Origin: Lobulomyces angularis
Lineage: Eukaryota > Chytridiomycota > Chytridiomycetes > Lobulomycetales > Lobulomycetaceae
Reading direction: 5' to 3'
Assembly: GCA_027604685.1 (NCBI GenBank)
Contig: JADHYX010000056.1
Coordinates: 3,075-67,074 of the forward strand
Length of the DNA: 64,000 bases
This document shows, piece after piece, positions 37,205-50,115 of the stretch (position 1 is the first letter of the stretch; the number at the start of each line of letters is the position of its first letter). The notes under the pieces are model-generated. The model was given only the letters and a program-made list of their open reading frames with translations, made no database searches and had not been told where the DNA came from. Both the position numbers and the translations under genes were made by a program.

Positions 37205-40131
37205 GAAATGTTAACCAGTACCAACTTAAAAAAGTTAACCAGAAATTTTTTAACAGCAGAAAAATTATTGCAACAGCTTTATTCGTTCCAGCAGCCGCTT
37301 TTATATCTTATGAATACTATAAAAAAGGAAATTTGTTTTTCACTGAAGTTTTGGAAAATTTAAAATTTTTGGGTGATGATAAAGAAGAACCTTCGAACAC
37401 TGAAAATATTGACCTTTTAGCAGTAGAAAAGGCAGAGAATAAAGCATTTATTGAAAATAATGGTATTTTTTTTTTACACTTGATAAATTTGTTGCATTAT
37501 ATATCTTTGTGCATATAATGTTTTACCCAAATTTACAGATTCTAAAGATCAAGAACTTGAAATCCCTACAAAAGTTTTAGTCAAAGAAATTTGGAGACAT
37601 TTGTCGCCTCATAAACTTCTTTTATTTTCAATTGTTACCATCACAAGTGCCAGGTAACCATTACCAATTTTTTTTGGTAATTTTTTAAGGTTCATTTTGC
37701 CATTAGTGCCTTAATTAACATAGCTACACCAATGCTTATTGGAGAAATCGTGACTGTAGTTCAAACTACGTTAACAGCAGCTTCTCCAACAGAGAGAGAT
37801 TTCTCTGGTTTAAACAGCGCGGCCATAAAGTTAATGGGATTATTTGCTTCTCAGGTAGGAGAAAAGAAACAAATTTGTAAGATTAAATTGGATTGTATGC
37901 CAGGGTTTATTAACTTTCATTGATATTGCTTTGGTTTCGCTATTAAAAGAAAAAATAAACAAGTCTTTAAAACTTGAATTATATGAATCGCTATTAAGGC
38001 AGGTAAAAATATATCTTTACCAAAAACTACGCTCTTTAATTAAATTTTTTTCTTAGGATATTTCATTTTTCGATAAAAATATGCAGGGACAAGTTACAAA
38101 TCGTTTAACTCAGGATGTTTCAGAATTTAAATCTGTCTTCGGTATTTCTTTTTATCTTCAATAGGACATATAATTTTATTTAATTTTGTAGGTTTGGTTA
38201 TTACGCAAGGATTAAAATGCTTTACCCAAGTTGTAGGTTCAGCTATTCACCTTTTTAAAGTTTCTTCAAAACTCAGCTTCGCATTAATATCAACCATGCC
38301 ATTGCTCTATGTATTTCTTAACTTTTATGGAATGTACCTTCGAAAACTAAGTCGCTTAGCAAGAATTGGCGATGGAAAAGCCAATGGATTGGCAGGTGAA
38401 GCTATTTCTCAAATTAGAACAGTGAGAGCTTTTGCAAATGAAGGTTTTTGTTTTGTTGTAAACCTATATTCTTTGACAGTAATGATTTAGATAAGGAATT
38501 AAAAAAGTACGCGGAAGCAACAAGTGAATCAACAAATACAAATTCCCACCTTGGAATGCATGTTGGTTTGTTTCAAGGGATCACAAATACGACTATCGGC
38601 GGTATGATACTAATTATTTTATATTATGGTGGAAAACTTGTATCTAGGAATGAGATGGTAATCTTGTAATGTAGTGTTGGCTTTTTTTTAATCTAATACT
38701 AGACTGGAGGAGAATTAATGACATATATGATCGCAACACAGAATGGTATTTAAAGTCAGTACTTTTTTTTCAAGTATTTTTTCCAAAAAAGCCCAAAAAA
38801 GTTTAACTTCTGTTGGAATTCTATTTGGACAAGTAATAAAAACGTTTAGCAGTGCTTCCAGGATATTTGAATACATAAAATTAAAGGAAAAAATATCTTT
38901 AACAAATGGAATTGAAATAGATAAATCACAGTTTAAAGGAAAAATTGAATTTAAAAATGTAAATTTTGTTTATCCCACTAGACCAAATCAGTTAATTTTA
39001 AAAGATTTTAACCTAACATTACCTGTTGGCAGCGTCGTCGCTTTGGTAAACTCAATTTTTACTTTTTTGTATACATTTATTTGAATTAGTGTGGTCAATC
39101 TGGTAGTGGAAAAAGTACTATTGGTCAACTTTTAGAGAGATTTTATGAACCATATCAAGGTTATTTAGAGAAATTAACTTAAATATTAAAATTTATTTAG
39201 GGGAAATATTGATTGATGGAATACCGATAAAAAATATCAACCCCAGTTGGCTAAGAAAGAATATAGGTTACATTAATCAGGAACCTACCTTATTCGCCAC
39301 CTCCATCTTGTAAAAAAAAATTAATTTAATTAACACTTTTTTTGTATTAGGGAAAATATTCGCTATGGAAATGAAAATTCTTCTGAAATAGAAGTTATAG
39401 AAGCAGCAAAAAAAGCAAATGGTATTTGTTTTTAAAAATTTCTACATTTATTCAATTGAAAGTGCTTTTGCAACGTAGCTCATAATTTCATTCAGAATTT
39501 TCCAGATGGTATTACTCAAAAGTTTTTCGAGTATTGTAATGTTTTATTCAGGTTACCAAACTATGTGTGGCGAGAGAGGGGCAACTCTTAGCGGTGGTCA
39601 AAAGCAAAGTAATAAATATTAACGTGCTGGTAATTGACCAATAAATTTGTGTTTAGGAATCGGTATTGCCCGAGCTATATTAAAAGATCCAACAATACTA
39701 ATTCTTGATGAAGCGACTAGGTATAAAAATACTAATAATTTTTGTTGTCATTAAAGTTTAAACTAATTTTTTTAGTGCACTTGATAGTATAATTAACTAA
39801 TTTATAATGATGCATGTAATATCCTTTTATTCTAGGTCAGAGTGAAAAAATTGTTCAAGAAGCCCTGGATTATTTAATGAGAGGAAGAACCGTTTTAGTA
39901 ATAGCACACAGATTGTCAACTATTCAAAATGCTGATTTGATAGTAGTGATGTCTGGTCATGGTATGGAACATAGGGCTACTGGAAATATACTAGAATCAG
40001 GTAATTTACTTAACAAAATTTTTCCAAATTGTAAACAATTTGATTTAACTGTAGGTACACATACTCAGTTAATGAAGAAAAAGGGTGCATATTTCGACTT
40101 GTATAGTATTATGGAATTTGAAGGAAAATAA
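37205..40131 (+). CDS. ABCB8: Mitochondrial half-transporter of ABCB8 type
   Basis: Multi-exon gene. The first exon I can support starts at the acceptor before 37205 and encodes a basic stretch plus [15 protein letters not shown], fitting a mitochondrial presequence; the initiator is not fixed. One membrane domain follows ([48 protein letters not shown]), then one NBD: Walker [12 protein letters not shown]-loop [28 protein letters not shown], Walker [14 protein letters not shown] and switch His in [10 protein letters not shown]. The TQGL-CTQVVGS and FQGITN blocks place it with ABCB8 rather than ABCB7 or ABCB10. An 11-nt micro-exon (39776-39786) encodes the ALD of the D-loop. ABCB8 acts in the inner mitochondrial membrane; its cargo is debated. 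Confidence 0.9.
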
Positions 40132-40536
40132 ACTTCATGTTGATTTTAATTTTTTGTTGAACCTCTAAAATTTTAAATTTGGTTGAAAAAATTTTTTTTC
40201 AAAAAAAAAACTTAACAAAATAACTTATAAAATTTAAGTAAATTAATATAAAATAATCTTTTCGAACCAGTTCTCTGCGCTTAATACTGTTTAAATGAAT
40301 TATTCATTTTTTTATCCGTTTCATTATCAAGATTACCAAATTTTCAATCACATTTATTCTCAAAGAAATTCTTTTAGAAATAAAGTGTAAAGTTTATTTA
40401 ATAAAATTTTTTGTTTACTTTTGTATGAAATTTTAGAATCAATTACCTTAGCATTTTTCTTGAGGAAAGTAATTGTGAAAAATTGGAATGTTTGGCTTTG
40501 AGTATTGAAACTAAAGCGTTTGAGTCTAGCTTTTCA
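40132..40536. other. Intergenic region
   Basis: About 400 bp of AT-rich sequence between ABCB8 and the next + strand gene; poly-T and poly-A runs at 40185-40215, no other feature recognised. Confidence 0.55.
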
Positions 40537-41996
40537 ATGGTATTGATTTTTTTTTTAAAATGTGGTAATTTCTTTGCAGGAAATGTATTTAAGTGGAATG
40601 GAAATGTTATTAAAGCAGGTGATTGAATTAAATAAACCCATTCAAAGAACATGTAATTATGTTAGACATGTAGAAAACTATTTTAATCATTATCATTCAG
40701 TAAATGAAGAATGTAAACGTGCAACACAAGTTCAATATCAAAGAAATTTATTGTGTCATATTGCAGATTTGATAAAAGAGTTTAATCTCAACGAGCACGC
40801 ATTTCCGGATAACGAAAGATTAAAGTTTTTTTTGATTGATTCTGAAGGTGCTGTTGAACAACCTCATAATCCTGAAAAAGTATTTGTTGAAAAAAACACC
40901 GAAAGTAGCAATAGACAAAGCAATAAAAGTTGTGCTGAAAAAAGATTTTGTGGTTATAGATTTCCAATGGTAAATTTGAAAAATTTATTAAAATTTTGAC
41001 ATTTCTATTTTTAAGGAAGATTTTGTAGAGGATACCATTGAATGCAGCTTGGATGTAATCAAAACAATTATTGTAGGTGAAGTTAATGATTTATATACAA
41101 TTAGGACGGTAAAAATGAGCCAGTAGAAAAAGGCATCAAAGGAAAAAAGAAGACTCAACTTGAAAACTATCGAAATAATGTAATTAAACATTTGAAGTTT
41201 TAATATTTTTCATCAATTAAGGATGTTGCTAAATTGAAAGGAGAAAGTTTTGCAGAAGTATGTAAATTGACATTTGTAATGAAACTTAACTTTTGAAAAA
41301 CTTAGTTCAGCAAGGATGTGGGGGTAAAAAAATGCAAAAAAGGAAAGGAAATAGAAAAATTTCCAGTTGAAAATGACCAAAATAATGTAAAAATATAAAG
41401 TGAAAAAATTTTAAAATTCTGATGTTGATATTTCTATATGAATAGTATGAAGGTGATATAAGCAATCACCCCATAGAAGCAATGTCAGAAAATATTGAAG
41501 CACTGCAGCAAACCATATCCTCTTTGAATAACATGTGCGCCACATTCGATGCAACAGTAAACTTGATTTACAAAGCAAAAAACCAAAATCACGATAACAA
41601 AAAAACATATAATACTTTAAGTCAAGATGAAAGTGAAAAAATTGTTGATGAAACTTGTGATTTTGTAACTGTTGGCGATCTTCAGGAGTCGCCTAAGGAG
41701 TGTTCGAGACAGCCTGTGGAGGTGAGAAACATTTAATTTCAATTGAAATCTACCTAATGCATATATTTTAGAAGGAGGGTGATGTGTTACTTCAAAAATT
41801 TACAACAAGGTTTTAATTAAAGACTTCATTGCTCTTAAAGTTAATATTTTTTTTACCAAGATTCGCAAATGATTTACATGAATTACAAGTTAGCCGTGAA
41901 ATGAAGAGCTTGAATTTTTTATCAGAAGATAAATTATGCCTGCTTTTAAAGAAAGAATTCAATTTGAATAATGCTGGTTCTTCAAGGAGTAACTAG
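40537..41996 (+). CDS. Unrecognised coiled-coil-type protein
   Basis: Nine exons: 40537-40539 (ATG immediately before a GT donor, tentative), 40580-40969, 41016-41072, 41105-41179, 41222-41257, 41306-41386, 41446-41721, 41772-41809 and 41861-41996, giving 363 residues. All introns but the last are phase 0. If the tiny first exon is wrong, translation may start at the ATG at 40583. The N-terminus is helical (MEMLLKQVIELNKPIQRTCN, CHIADLIKEF), the middle is Lys/Glu-rich, and another helical segment (IEALQQTISSLNNMCATFDA) precedes an acidic C-terminal part. No signal peptide, membrane segment or catalytic motif is visible, and I do not recognise it. Helical segments with low-complexity linkers suggest a scaffold or complex subunit. 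Confidence 0.65.
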
Positions 41997-42248
41997 AATA
42001 ATTTTAGATAGTTAATGATTAACTAGGTTACTGAGTACATATTTTTTTTACTTAATCTGAAAATCTGGTATTTTACACTATTTTTTCCACAGTTTTAGAT
42101 GGCAAAAATATCGATAAATTTTTATATGAGCATAAAGAAAATCATTTTTATTAAATAGTAACATTTAATTGTTTATTTGATAACTTAATTGACATTAAAA
42201 TTAACGTTTTGAATAACAATATTACTAAATTGCAATTAAACATTGTTT

Positions 42249-45200
42249 TTATACATAGTAGCTAGGAGAAATTAGCAAATCATTTAAAACTAGTAGTTGA
42301 TCGTCATTAAATAACAGTACATCATTATGCCAAGTATCTTGGTGAGTTCTCTTAAATTCAGAAAACATATTTTTAATGGTAACCTATTAAAATGAGGTTA
42401 CAAAAAAAAATTAAAATTTGTATATTTACCGAAATAGGGGACGGATCGCTTATAGACAAAGCGAGTTCCACCAATCTATGAAAAAGATTGATATTTAGAT
42501 ATAATAACAAAAAGTTTTGTTTTTTCTTTACAATTCTGGCATCCATTGTGGAATTGTGTAAGGAAAAGCCATAACAATTGAAGATAAACCTAAAATTAGA
42601 GAATGCTTTTGTACAATCAACTCTGATGTAACTTTCACATCATCTTCTTTTTTTTCGGTTTTCCTTCGCTTTCTAATATTTGGGAACGTTTTTAATTTAT
42701 TGCGAAACTCTTTCAGGATTTTCTCAATACTGTTTCTTTGTGAACATTGTATTAATCCGCTTAAAGTAACCGCTGCCAAATTCCTCACCTCGACTTGCGC
42801 GTTATTTAACAATTCAGACATAGTTTCCATAACCAAATTTTCCGAAGCTTGATTTAAGTTTGGTAAATTGAAAAAAAATAGAATTTGAATCATCGGCAAA
42901 ATATTAACTTTTGCACGCCAACCACAATCAGTTGACATTACCAGTTTTATTAAGTCATCTATAACTTGATTCAATAACCTTGGTGTATGCGGAAAGTGGG
43001 GATAACTATATGTAGTATAAAAATAAATATATACAATAATGGTACATATTACCTTTTCAATATGACGCCTGCAAGTGCTTGAAGGTCCTGATCATCAAAT
43101 TCCTGTAGTTGAGGAATTATGGGCAACAGGTATTTTATATAAGGATACAATCCTGACTAATTAGATAATTAAAAAAACCTTAAAAAAATTTTGGATTACA
43201 GTTTGCTGATTATTGATTGCATTTTGGAACCAGATTAAAACCGTTTTTCCAGCGTTGGCATATTCCGTGGATCGTCGATCACCAGATTTACTTGTATTTC
43301 TCCAGTTTTCTAAGTTTCGAACCAGAGTTTCCATATCATTTCTCCTATTATCATCTAATAGCAATGGGACATCTCCAGGAAGATCTTGAGTAAGCTCCAG
43401 TGGAATTTTAGCAAAACCCCCACTTCTCTATATGATAATGTTTAAAATTTTTACTTTGATTTTAATTACATTAAATAGGTTATATCTTAATATTTCATAA
43501 AAATCCTGAGCAGAAGGATGCCACCATACTTGGCCACATGCATTCTAAAAATAAAGTTTCAGTATTTATTATTGTTCAAGAAAAATACTTTACCAAACTT
43601 GACCCTAAATTATTTCTAACTAGCTGATAAGGGTGTTGGACATGTTTCATATATGTTGTAAATATATCAGTACAAACATCAGTAAATCGCCAATTCAAAG
43701 TTGATATCAAAACTTTAACCAACGAGAGTTTTCGAGCTTCAGTAAAAAAGCTATGTGAGTCGGTATCTAAAGCAGAAGACGACAGAACTAGTTTAATTAA
43801 TGGCTGTAACCTTCTAATATCTCTTTTTCGCTAAAAAAAAGTTGTAAGATTACAACGTCAATAGAATATACGCATATCAAAGTCAAGGAAAATTCCCAAT
43901 AAGATAACATTTCTGGAGAGCAATTTAAAAGTGCTCTTTGAAAAAAAGGTATAATCCAATCCCACAACTTTTTTAATTTTTCGTAGCTCCAGTTCTTGGT
44001 GCCCAGTACAATTCCTAAATTGAAATTGTTCGTTAAACTACTTTAAAAAAAATTTTTTACCACAAAGTATCTCACAACAGCAACGCTGATAGTTTTTTTC
44101 TAGTACAGCCCCTATATATTTATCTATATACGGAATTATCAATTCTATAAATGAATCTTGAAACAATTGAAAAATGCTTTTGTAGAACTTGATAAGATCC
44201 ATGCTTAACTGCTCTATTTCTTTTTCACCTTCTTGGGAGGCAAACTTAAAAAACGCCTCCCAGAACTCATCTTTACTAAAACTTTCCCTCAACTCTTGTA
44301 TAGCCTCGGAGGACATTGGTTCTGGATAAGGTTCTTCCAAATTTTCTGCTGGAAAATACATCTTGGCACTCTTTGGAAAACAATACCAACCAAAATTAGC
44401 ATCATCTACAAATATCATATTGTTCCATTCCTCCCTTGAATACAATTCAGTTTTCGTGCTCAGTGCAAACTTTCTAGTATATTCTTTTTTTCCATCTTCT
44501 TGCCCTATTACCAAAGAAAAATCCCTTATTCCTTTTATATTAAGCAACGGGGAGTATTTTCCTTTTAGTGACCGGTTTTTGATATAAAGCATTATTCTTA
44601 CTAACAACGCCGTTGAAATTTTTCGAACAGCCTTAAGATCAGACAAACTACCGGCAATTGATGCTATTTGTAAAATGATATATAAAAAAATTTTCTCATG
44701 TTGAATTAAGTTTACACTTCACCAGTCTGCTTGGTATTGCATAATTATCTTGCAAGCACAGTTCTAAACAAGTAAGAGTCGCTACGCGATAGTACCAATG
44801 AAGATATTGATTATCAAGATGTGAAATTAAAAAGGTGATCTGATTTATGTTTTAAAATTGTACAATTCATATAAGACGTTACCAATTCGGAGTAACATGC
44901 CGTGTTTTTCTCAAAATCAGCGTTTACAGACGAAGTCATTTCTTCCAGATTTGATTTAAAAGTGTTATCCAATACATTAACGTCTTTATCAAATAATGGA
45001 AAACTTTTATCAAACCCTTCTGCAGTGAATTTAACTACAATTTCAGTATACTTTGACATATATTCCGATAAAAGTTTTCTGACTCTATTTTGAACGGAAG
45101 GCTTTTGAAAAAAAATGTTTTATAAGTTGTACTTAAAATTAAATATACTTTATCCTCATGTTGTGCAGTAAGCAAAGTTTTGACAAAAAGCAAAACATTA

Positions 45201-48200
45201 TTCCAATTACGTAAGCCGAAATGAATTAACGAGCTCCTTTGCAAAATGTAAAGCGCTCCTTTCTAAAGAAAATAGAAATACTTTTAAGTTTTCATATTCA
45301 AGTTTAAATACCATTTTATCTGAAGTATGATCATCTCTTACTTTTAAACTGGATAAAACTGTAGGAAAAATAACATTTTCAATTAACGTTTCGTGGTATT
45401 TACAAAATAAACTTAAACAACTTTGACTACTTTTACGTACTTCAGCAAAGCTATTGTTTATGCTAAAACGAAGTAAAACTTTAACTAAATCATTAATGAT
45501 TTCACATGTCTGTTTTCTAAAATATTGCTTTCTTATGTTTTCTTGTAATCTTAGATAATGCTGTAGAAAAACTCTTTTAGCTAATATTTTTCTTGGTAAC
45601 AGATCATAGCTGTTTTTGGCAATTTTGTTGTTAGTATGCTTGCTTAATTTTCCGAAAATCCTTGCTGAATTTTTTTGGTTTACATATCCTTTCTCAATAT
45701 CTGCAATCAAATCTGGTTTCACACCTGAGCTACCGTATAAAATTCCGTAATTTTTAATGCACTTCGTTAAAGTTTGGATACTTTCTACATCTAACAAATT
45801 TTAATTTTTTTTTACTTTATTATTAAGTTCCATTTTATTCTTACCACTATCTCGCTTCTCCGCAAAAAAATTTCCAATTTTTATTAGTGCTTTTCCTATG
45901 TCCATTCTTATTTCTCGAACAATCTTTGAGTTACTATCTGTGCCAGAAAGCGGCAGTCCAACATTGAAAAATATTGGGGTTTCATTTGGCAATTCGTTTT
46001 TCATTTTATCCCTTTTCATATCAAATTCATCAGGACTTTCGGCGGAGATGGCATTTATGCCTCCTATTACACCATTTAAAATTGTTAACCATTTGCAGTA
46101 CTCATTACAAAACTCTTTTTTTTGTTGAGATATTTCAATTAGAGAGTCAAGGTTTTTCAGACATAATTTTGAGTACAAGTCGATTAATTCAATAGCGAAA
46201 ATAATTTCATCATTCGAAGGAACATGCCATTGAAGGTTTAAAGGACGGTTTGGAGGAGTTCCCCAATGCATATGTGATTCCGCCATAAAATCTTACAATT
46301 TGTTAAAAGAAAAACTTGAAGTGATACCTTTGTTCTTGAACTGTTCCCTATCAAAGCTAGCTGTATCGAGAAGGTATACTTTTCCTAAACTCATAATGAC
46401 TTCTTTAAGTAAGCGGGAACCCCACTTGTATCCTCTAAAACTTTTACTTTCCAACGTGATGCTAATTGCTTCTGTCAAGGTACTTCTGATTTTATTATCC
46501 AAAAAAATTTTACCATCGCACTGCGTACAAACTGAATACAAAATTGCCTGAAACCAATGAAAAGTCGAGTCACTTAAGGAAGCGAATCCGTATGGATATG
46601 TCGATGATTTTGAAGAAGAGTTTAGAGAAGTTGATGGTGTACTGGACGCCCCATTTAAAATCTCAGTTTTTATCTTTTCAGCACATAAAGGAATAAAAGT
46701 TTTTATTGCAAAATCTGGGTATAGACCATGTAAATTACTAACAAGTCGAGCTACAAAATTATAAAAAAAAAAAATCTATTTTTTGTTTACCGATTGACTT
46801 TGTAGCATTCGGAGTAATATTTTCCGTTACATACCTTTCGAATTTTTTTATAGCTAAATTAAGCATTGTTGGTGATAACTGCTGAAACAGAGAATGGGAA
46901 GTGTATAAAGCCATAGAGAGTATACTACTCTCTGCGGAGTGCGTTGTAGAGGTACCATATTGTTGAGGGAGATTTTCAACCTAGCAAAGTTACAAATGTA
47001 ATAAATAATTTTAAGTCGCGAACCAGTTTAAAAATTCTTTCCAAAAACGCAACTAAAAATTCTTCAAAAAATCCAGTACTCATTTTTAAATTATAATTCT
47101 CTTCAAAGAGACTTAATTTTTCAACACCTTCCTTAACTACTTCCATCGCATCCTTGTCTCCTAGTTAATAATTAAGTATTGTTTTGAAAAATTAAAATTA
47201 CCAGATGTTGTAGTTGAAAGGGAACTTAAGTCATGAACAGGAATAAACATAAATACAGAGTTGAGAAAGTCAAATGTTGCATAAGTTTTCCTAGGATCAT
47301 TGATATCAATTCCTGGAAGAACTAAAAAATATTATGAGTTTCACGTCTTTTGAAAATTTGTAACAATACCCAAGTTTAAAAGCTGGGGTATATGAATTGC
47401 CCCTTCAGGGAAATTTTTACGTGAAATTAAAGGCTGAGCACAAACAGAAAGCACCCCTATAGAGGAAAGCGTTCTGTGTGTTTCCGTAAGTGTTTGGAGA
47501 GAAATGTAAACATTATCTAGAAGCTCAGGAAAAATCAATGTAGGCTCTATCCATGAAAGATTTTTTAAAGTTTTTTGAGCACTTGAAACAGCACTAGAAT
47601 CTTTCGAATACTACCATTTACTTTAATACTTAGAAAAACACAATTTTTTACCATTGCAAAAAAAGCAACACCCTTGAGCATCAAAACAAATTCTTTTTTT
47701 ATTTCTTTTGTCAATTTCAAAATAGGTGAAAAATGGTTGTTATTTTCTTTGTTCTCATCACTTTCAAAATAAATACGTTTCAACATTTCTGAGCTTAAAG
47801 TTTCAATGAAAAATGTTAAAGGCTTTGTCCAACTACCGTGGTTTGAAGGATGAAAATAAGTCTCTAAACTCCTTATCATTTCTCTTAAATGCTTGAGAGA
47901 ATTCAAATTTGGGTGTTTTGGATCTCCCACTACTTTTGGTGTTGGATAAATCGTAGATACAACAAATATCGCTAAATTCTCCGCCTAAAAAACTTAACTC
48001 ATTAAACAAATGTCATGTTACCTGTGACTTAGAGGCAAATCCAGAAAATGAATGAGAGATGCCAATATTAGCACCACTTACTGGTACTTTCAGTGCTAAA
48101 CGGAAATTTATAATTGGATAATTATATTAAATACCTTTCATTCCCGCAGTAAATATTACTTTCACCTGGTCCTCAGTCCAACAGACATTTTCTGGAGTTG

Positions 48201-49186
48201 TCATTTGGTCGGATGCAAGTTTTGCAAATATGTTAAAAAAATTCGGATCGTACACACGACTACAGCAATAAAACATTATAAATAGTTAAAAAAACTACCT
48301 ATTTCCAACCAAAGACCACAATGAAAACAGGGTTGGAACCCAGTAAAAAGGTGGGGCATTACAATCTTCCAGTCTTTCAAGTGGAGGCGGAGGAGATTTG
48401 GTTGATAAAAAAAATAATAACCAAGACTGAATTGATATATTTGATCTCGAAGTAATATTTATTTGAGGTAAAAATTCTTCTAAAATTTCTTTCGTTGATT
48501 CTGGAGAAAAATAACTAAAAAAATTTAACAAATTGAAATAGATAACTTTTATTACTTTTTAACACTTTTTGTAAAACTAGACACGAAGGAAACACCTCTC
48601 AAAGTCCCAGGTAAGTTTCGGTCCCTTAATTTCGGTTGAGACATCTTAAAGAAACTATTTAGATCCAATAATTTAGTGAAAAACCTTTTTTATCAATAAG
48701 TACAGTGGCTTCCAGTCTAAAAAAAAATTTTCTAATTTCTTTTTGTTTCCTTTTAAAAGGACAACTGAAATTGAGCAAAAGCTTTCATAATAACTTGCAC
48801 CTAGTGTTTGAGTTGTAATAATATTGTAATACATGTGTATTAACGATTTTCGATCTTCATCTGAAATCGAGAATTTTAGGTTTAATAAACTAATTTGCAA
48901 TAAAAATAATTAGCACAATATTCAAGTGTATATATTAACGTGAGTCAACAATATCATTAAAAAGTTTTAAGACAAAAAAAAAAATTTATTTTTGACAAAA
49001 TCATGTTGAAAATTTGTTGTTGTAAAACTTAAAAATTTACCTTTTTAATTTTTTAGTGTAGGATAAAACCGTTTTTGCGTCACCTGACAGAAAGCTTAAC
49101 TTCAATCTTTTTTGTATATCTCTGTAATATAGCAAATCATTTTCTGTTGAGTAAGGAAGGTGGGAGTTACAATTAAATTTAGGCAT
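42249..49186 (-). CDS. BLM10: Proteasome activator Blm10/PA200
   Basis: A 6.9-kb gene of more than twenty exons, from the ATG at 49184-49186 (MPKFNCNSHLPYSTENDLLY) to TAA at 42249; roughly 1,900 residues, the usual size. It is built of HEAT-like helical repeats. The N-terminal FFLDWKPLYLLIKK and, midway, MHWGTPPNRPLNLQWHVPS fit the family. The C-terminus is diagnostic: HSLILGLSSIVMAFPYTIP, then WMPELLVELALSISDPSP, FKRTHQDTW, DDQLLVLNDLLISPSYYV. The final Tyr-Tyr-Val corresponds to the HbYX-type tail that inserts into the 20S proteasome alpha ring. Blm10/PA200 caps the 20S core and stimulates ATP-independent degradation of peptides and unfolded or acetylated proteins in nucleus and cytosol. 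Confidence 0.95.
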
Positions 49187-49559
49187 TACAATTGATAAAT
49201 TGTTTCTGTTGATGAAAATTATAGAATAAATTAAAAGTGCGATATTGAAAAATACAAAAAAAATTGGATTGATCTTGACAATTTATACTTTTGATTACGT
49301 TTTTAATAACTACGTCCTAGCATTTTTCAATCTTGAAAATTAATTATGAATAGTTATTAATACTTTATTAATTCAATACCATCAATGAAGTCTAATACAA
49401 TTTTATTTTACTAATACGTTACTAATACACCTAAGCTCTGAATAGTTTTTTAAGAGGTAAGCGATTACAAGATTTGATTTCAAAAACTTTTAAACCACCG
49501 TTAGATGATTTAACTCACCAGGAAGAATTTGCTAATAAATTCCTTTATTGTGTTATTAA

Positions 49560-50115
49560 CAAAACATACCCCCAAACCCTTTTTGAATTTGCAAATTTGA
49601 TTGTTATATTCTTAAGCTACACTTGAATGGCATCTAAAGTGGGTGTCTTTACCTTTTCGCTTTCTTTGAAGTTTCATCCAACCAAATTGTTTCATGAATC
49701 AGTTTGTGCAAACCCTCCATATGTTTTTAGCAAATTCTACTCTCAAGTATTGATTTTTTTTACTTACTAATGGTTTCTTCAATAACTTAATTTGAATAAT
49801 GTTGTTGTTATTAAGAAAATATCGAATTGTTGTTTCTGAAACAATTAGAGTTTTCCCAACTAATTACCTTATTTAATTCCCTTTGAACATTTACTATTCC
49901 ATTAGTTTTTGAGGTAAAAATTTAACTTTGGTGGCTCTTGCTTTTCCACCACTTCCTCAATACAACTGGAAAGGATTGATCCAATGAGGATTTAGTACAT
50001 GCTTCTTTGTGTAAAACACTAATTTGATGAATTTACAATTCGGTGTAGGTCATTTTTTACAATTTTTTTAGGAAAAGGGCGGCTGTGACATTTTGGTTAC
50101 AGGCACTCTATAAAC
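49560..50115 (-). mobile_element. Decayed Tc1/mariner element, copy 2
   Basis: The reverse complement aligns with 32183-32730, sharing the ends (AATGTCACAG ... AAAAATGACCTACA) and the transposase region LIHETIWLDET. It has frameshifts and an insertion of about 35 bp relative to copy 1 and lacks the part with MQDNAPNHKT. No function is possible. Confidence 0.65.

Noticed and set aside
39480..39600. Apparent frameshift in ABCB8 before the signature motif
   Set aside because: An intron between FPDG and YQTMCGERG resolves it with correct phase.
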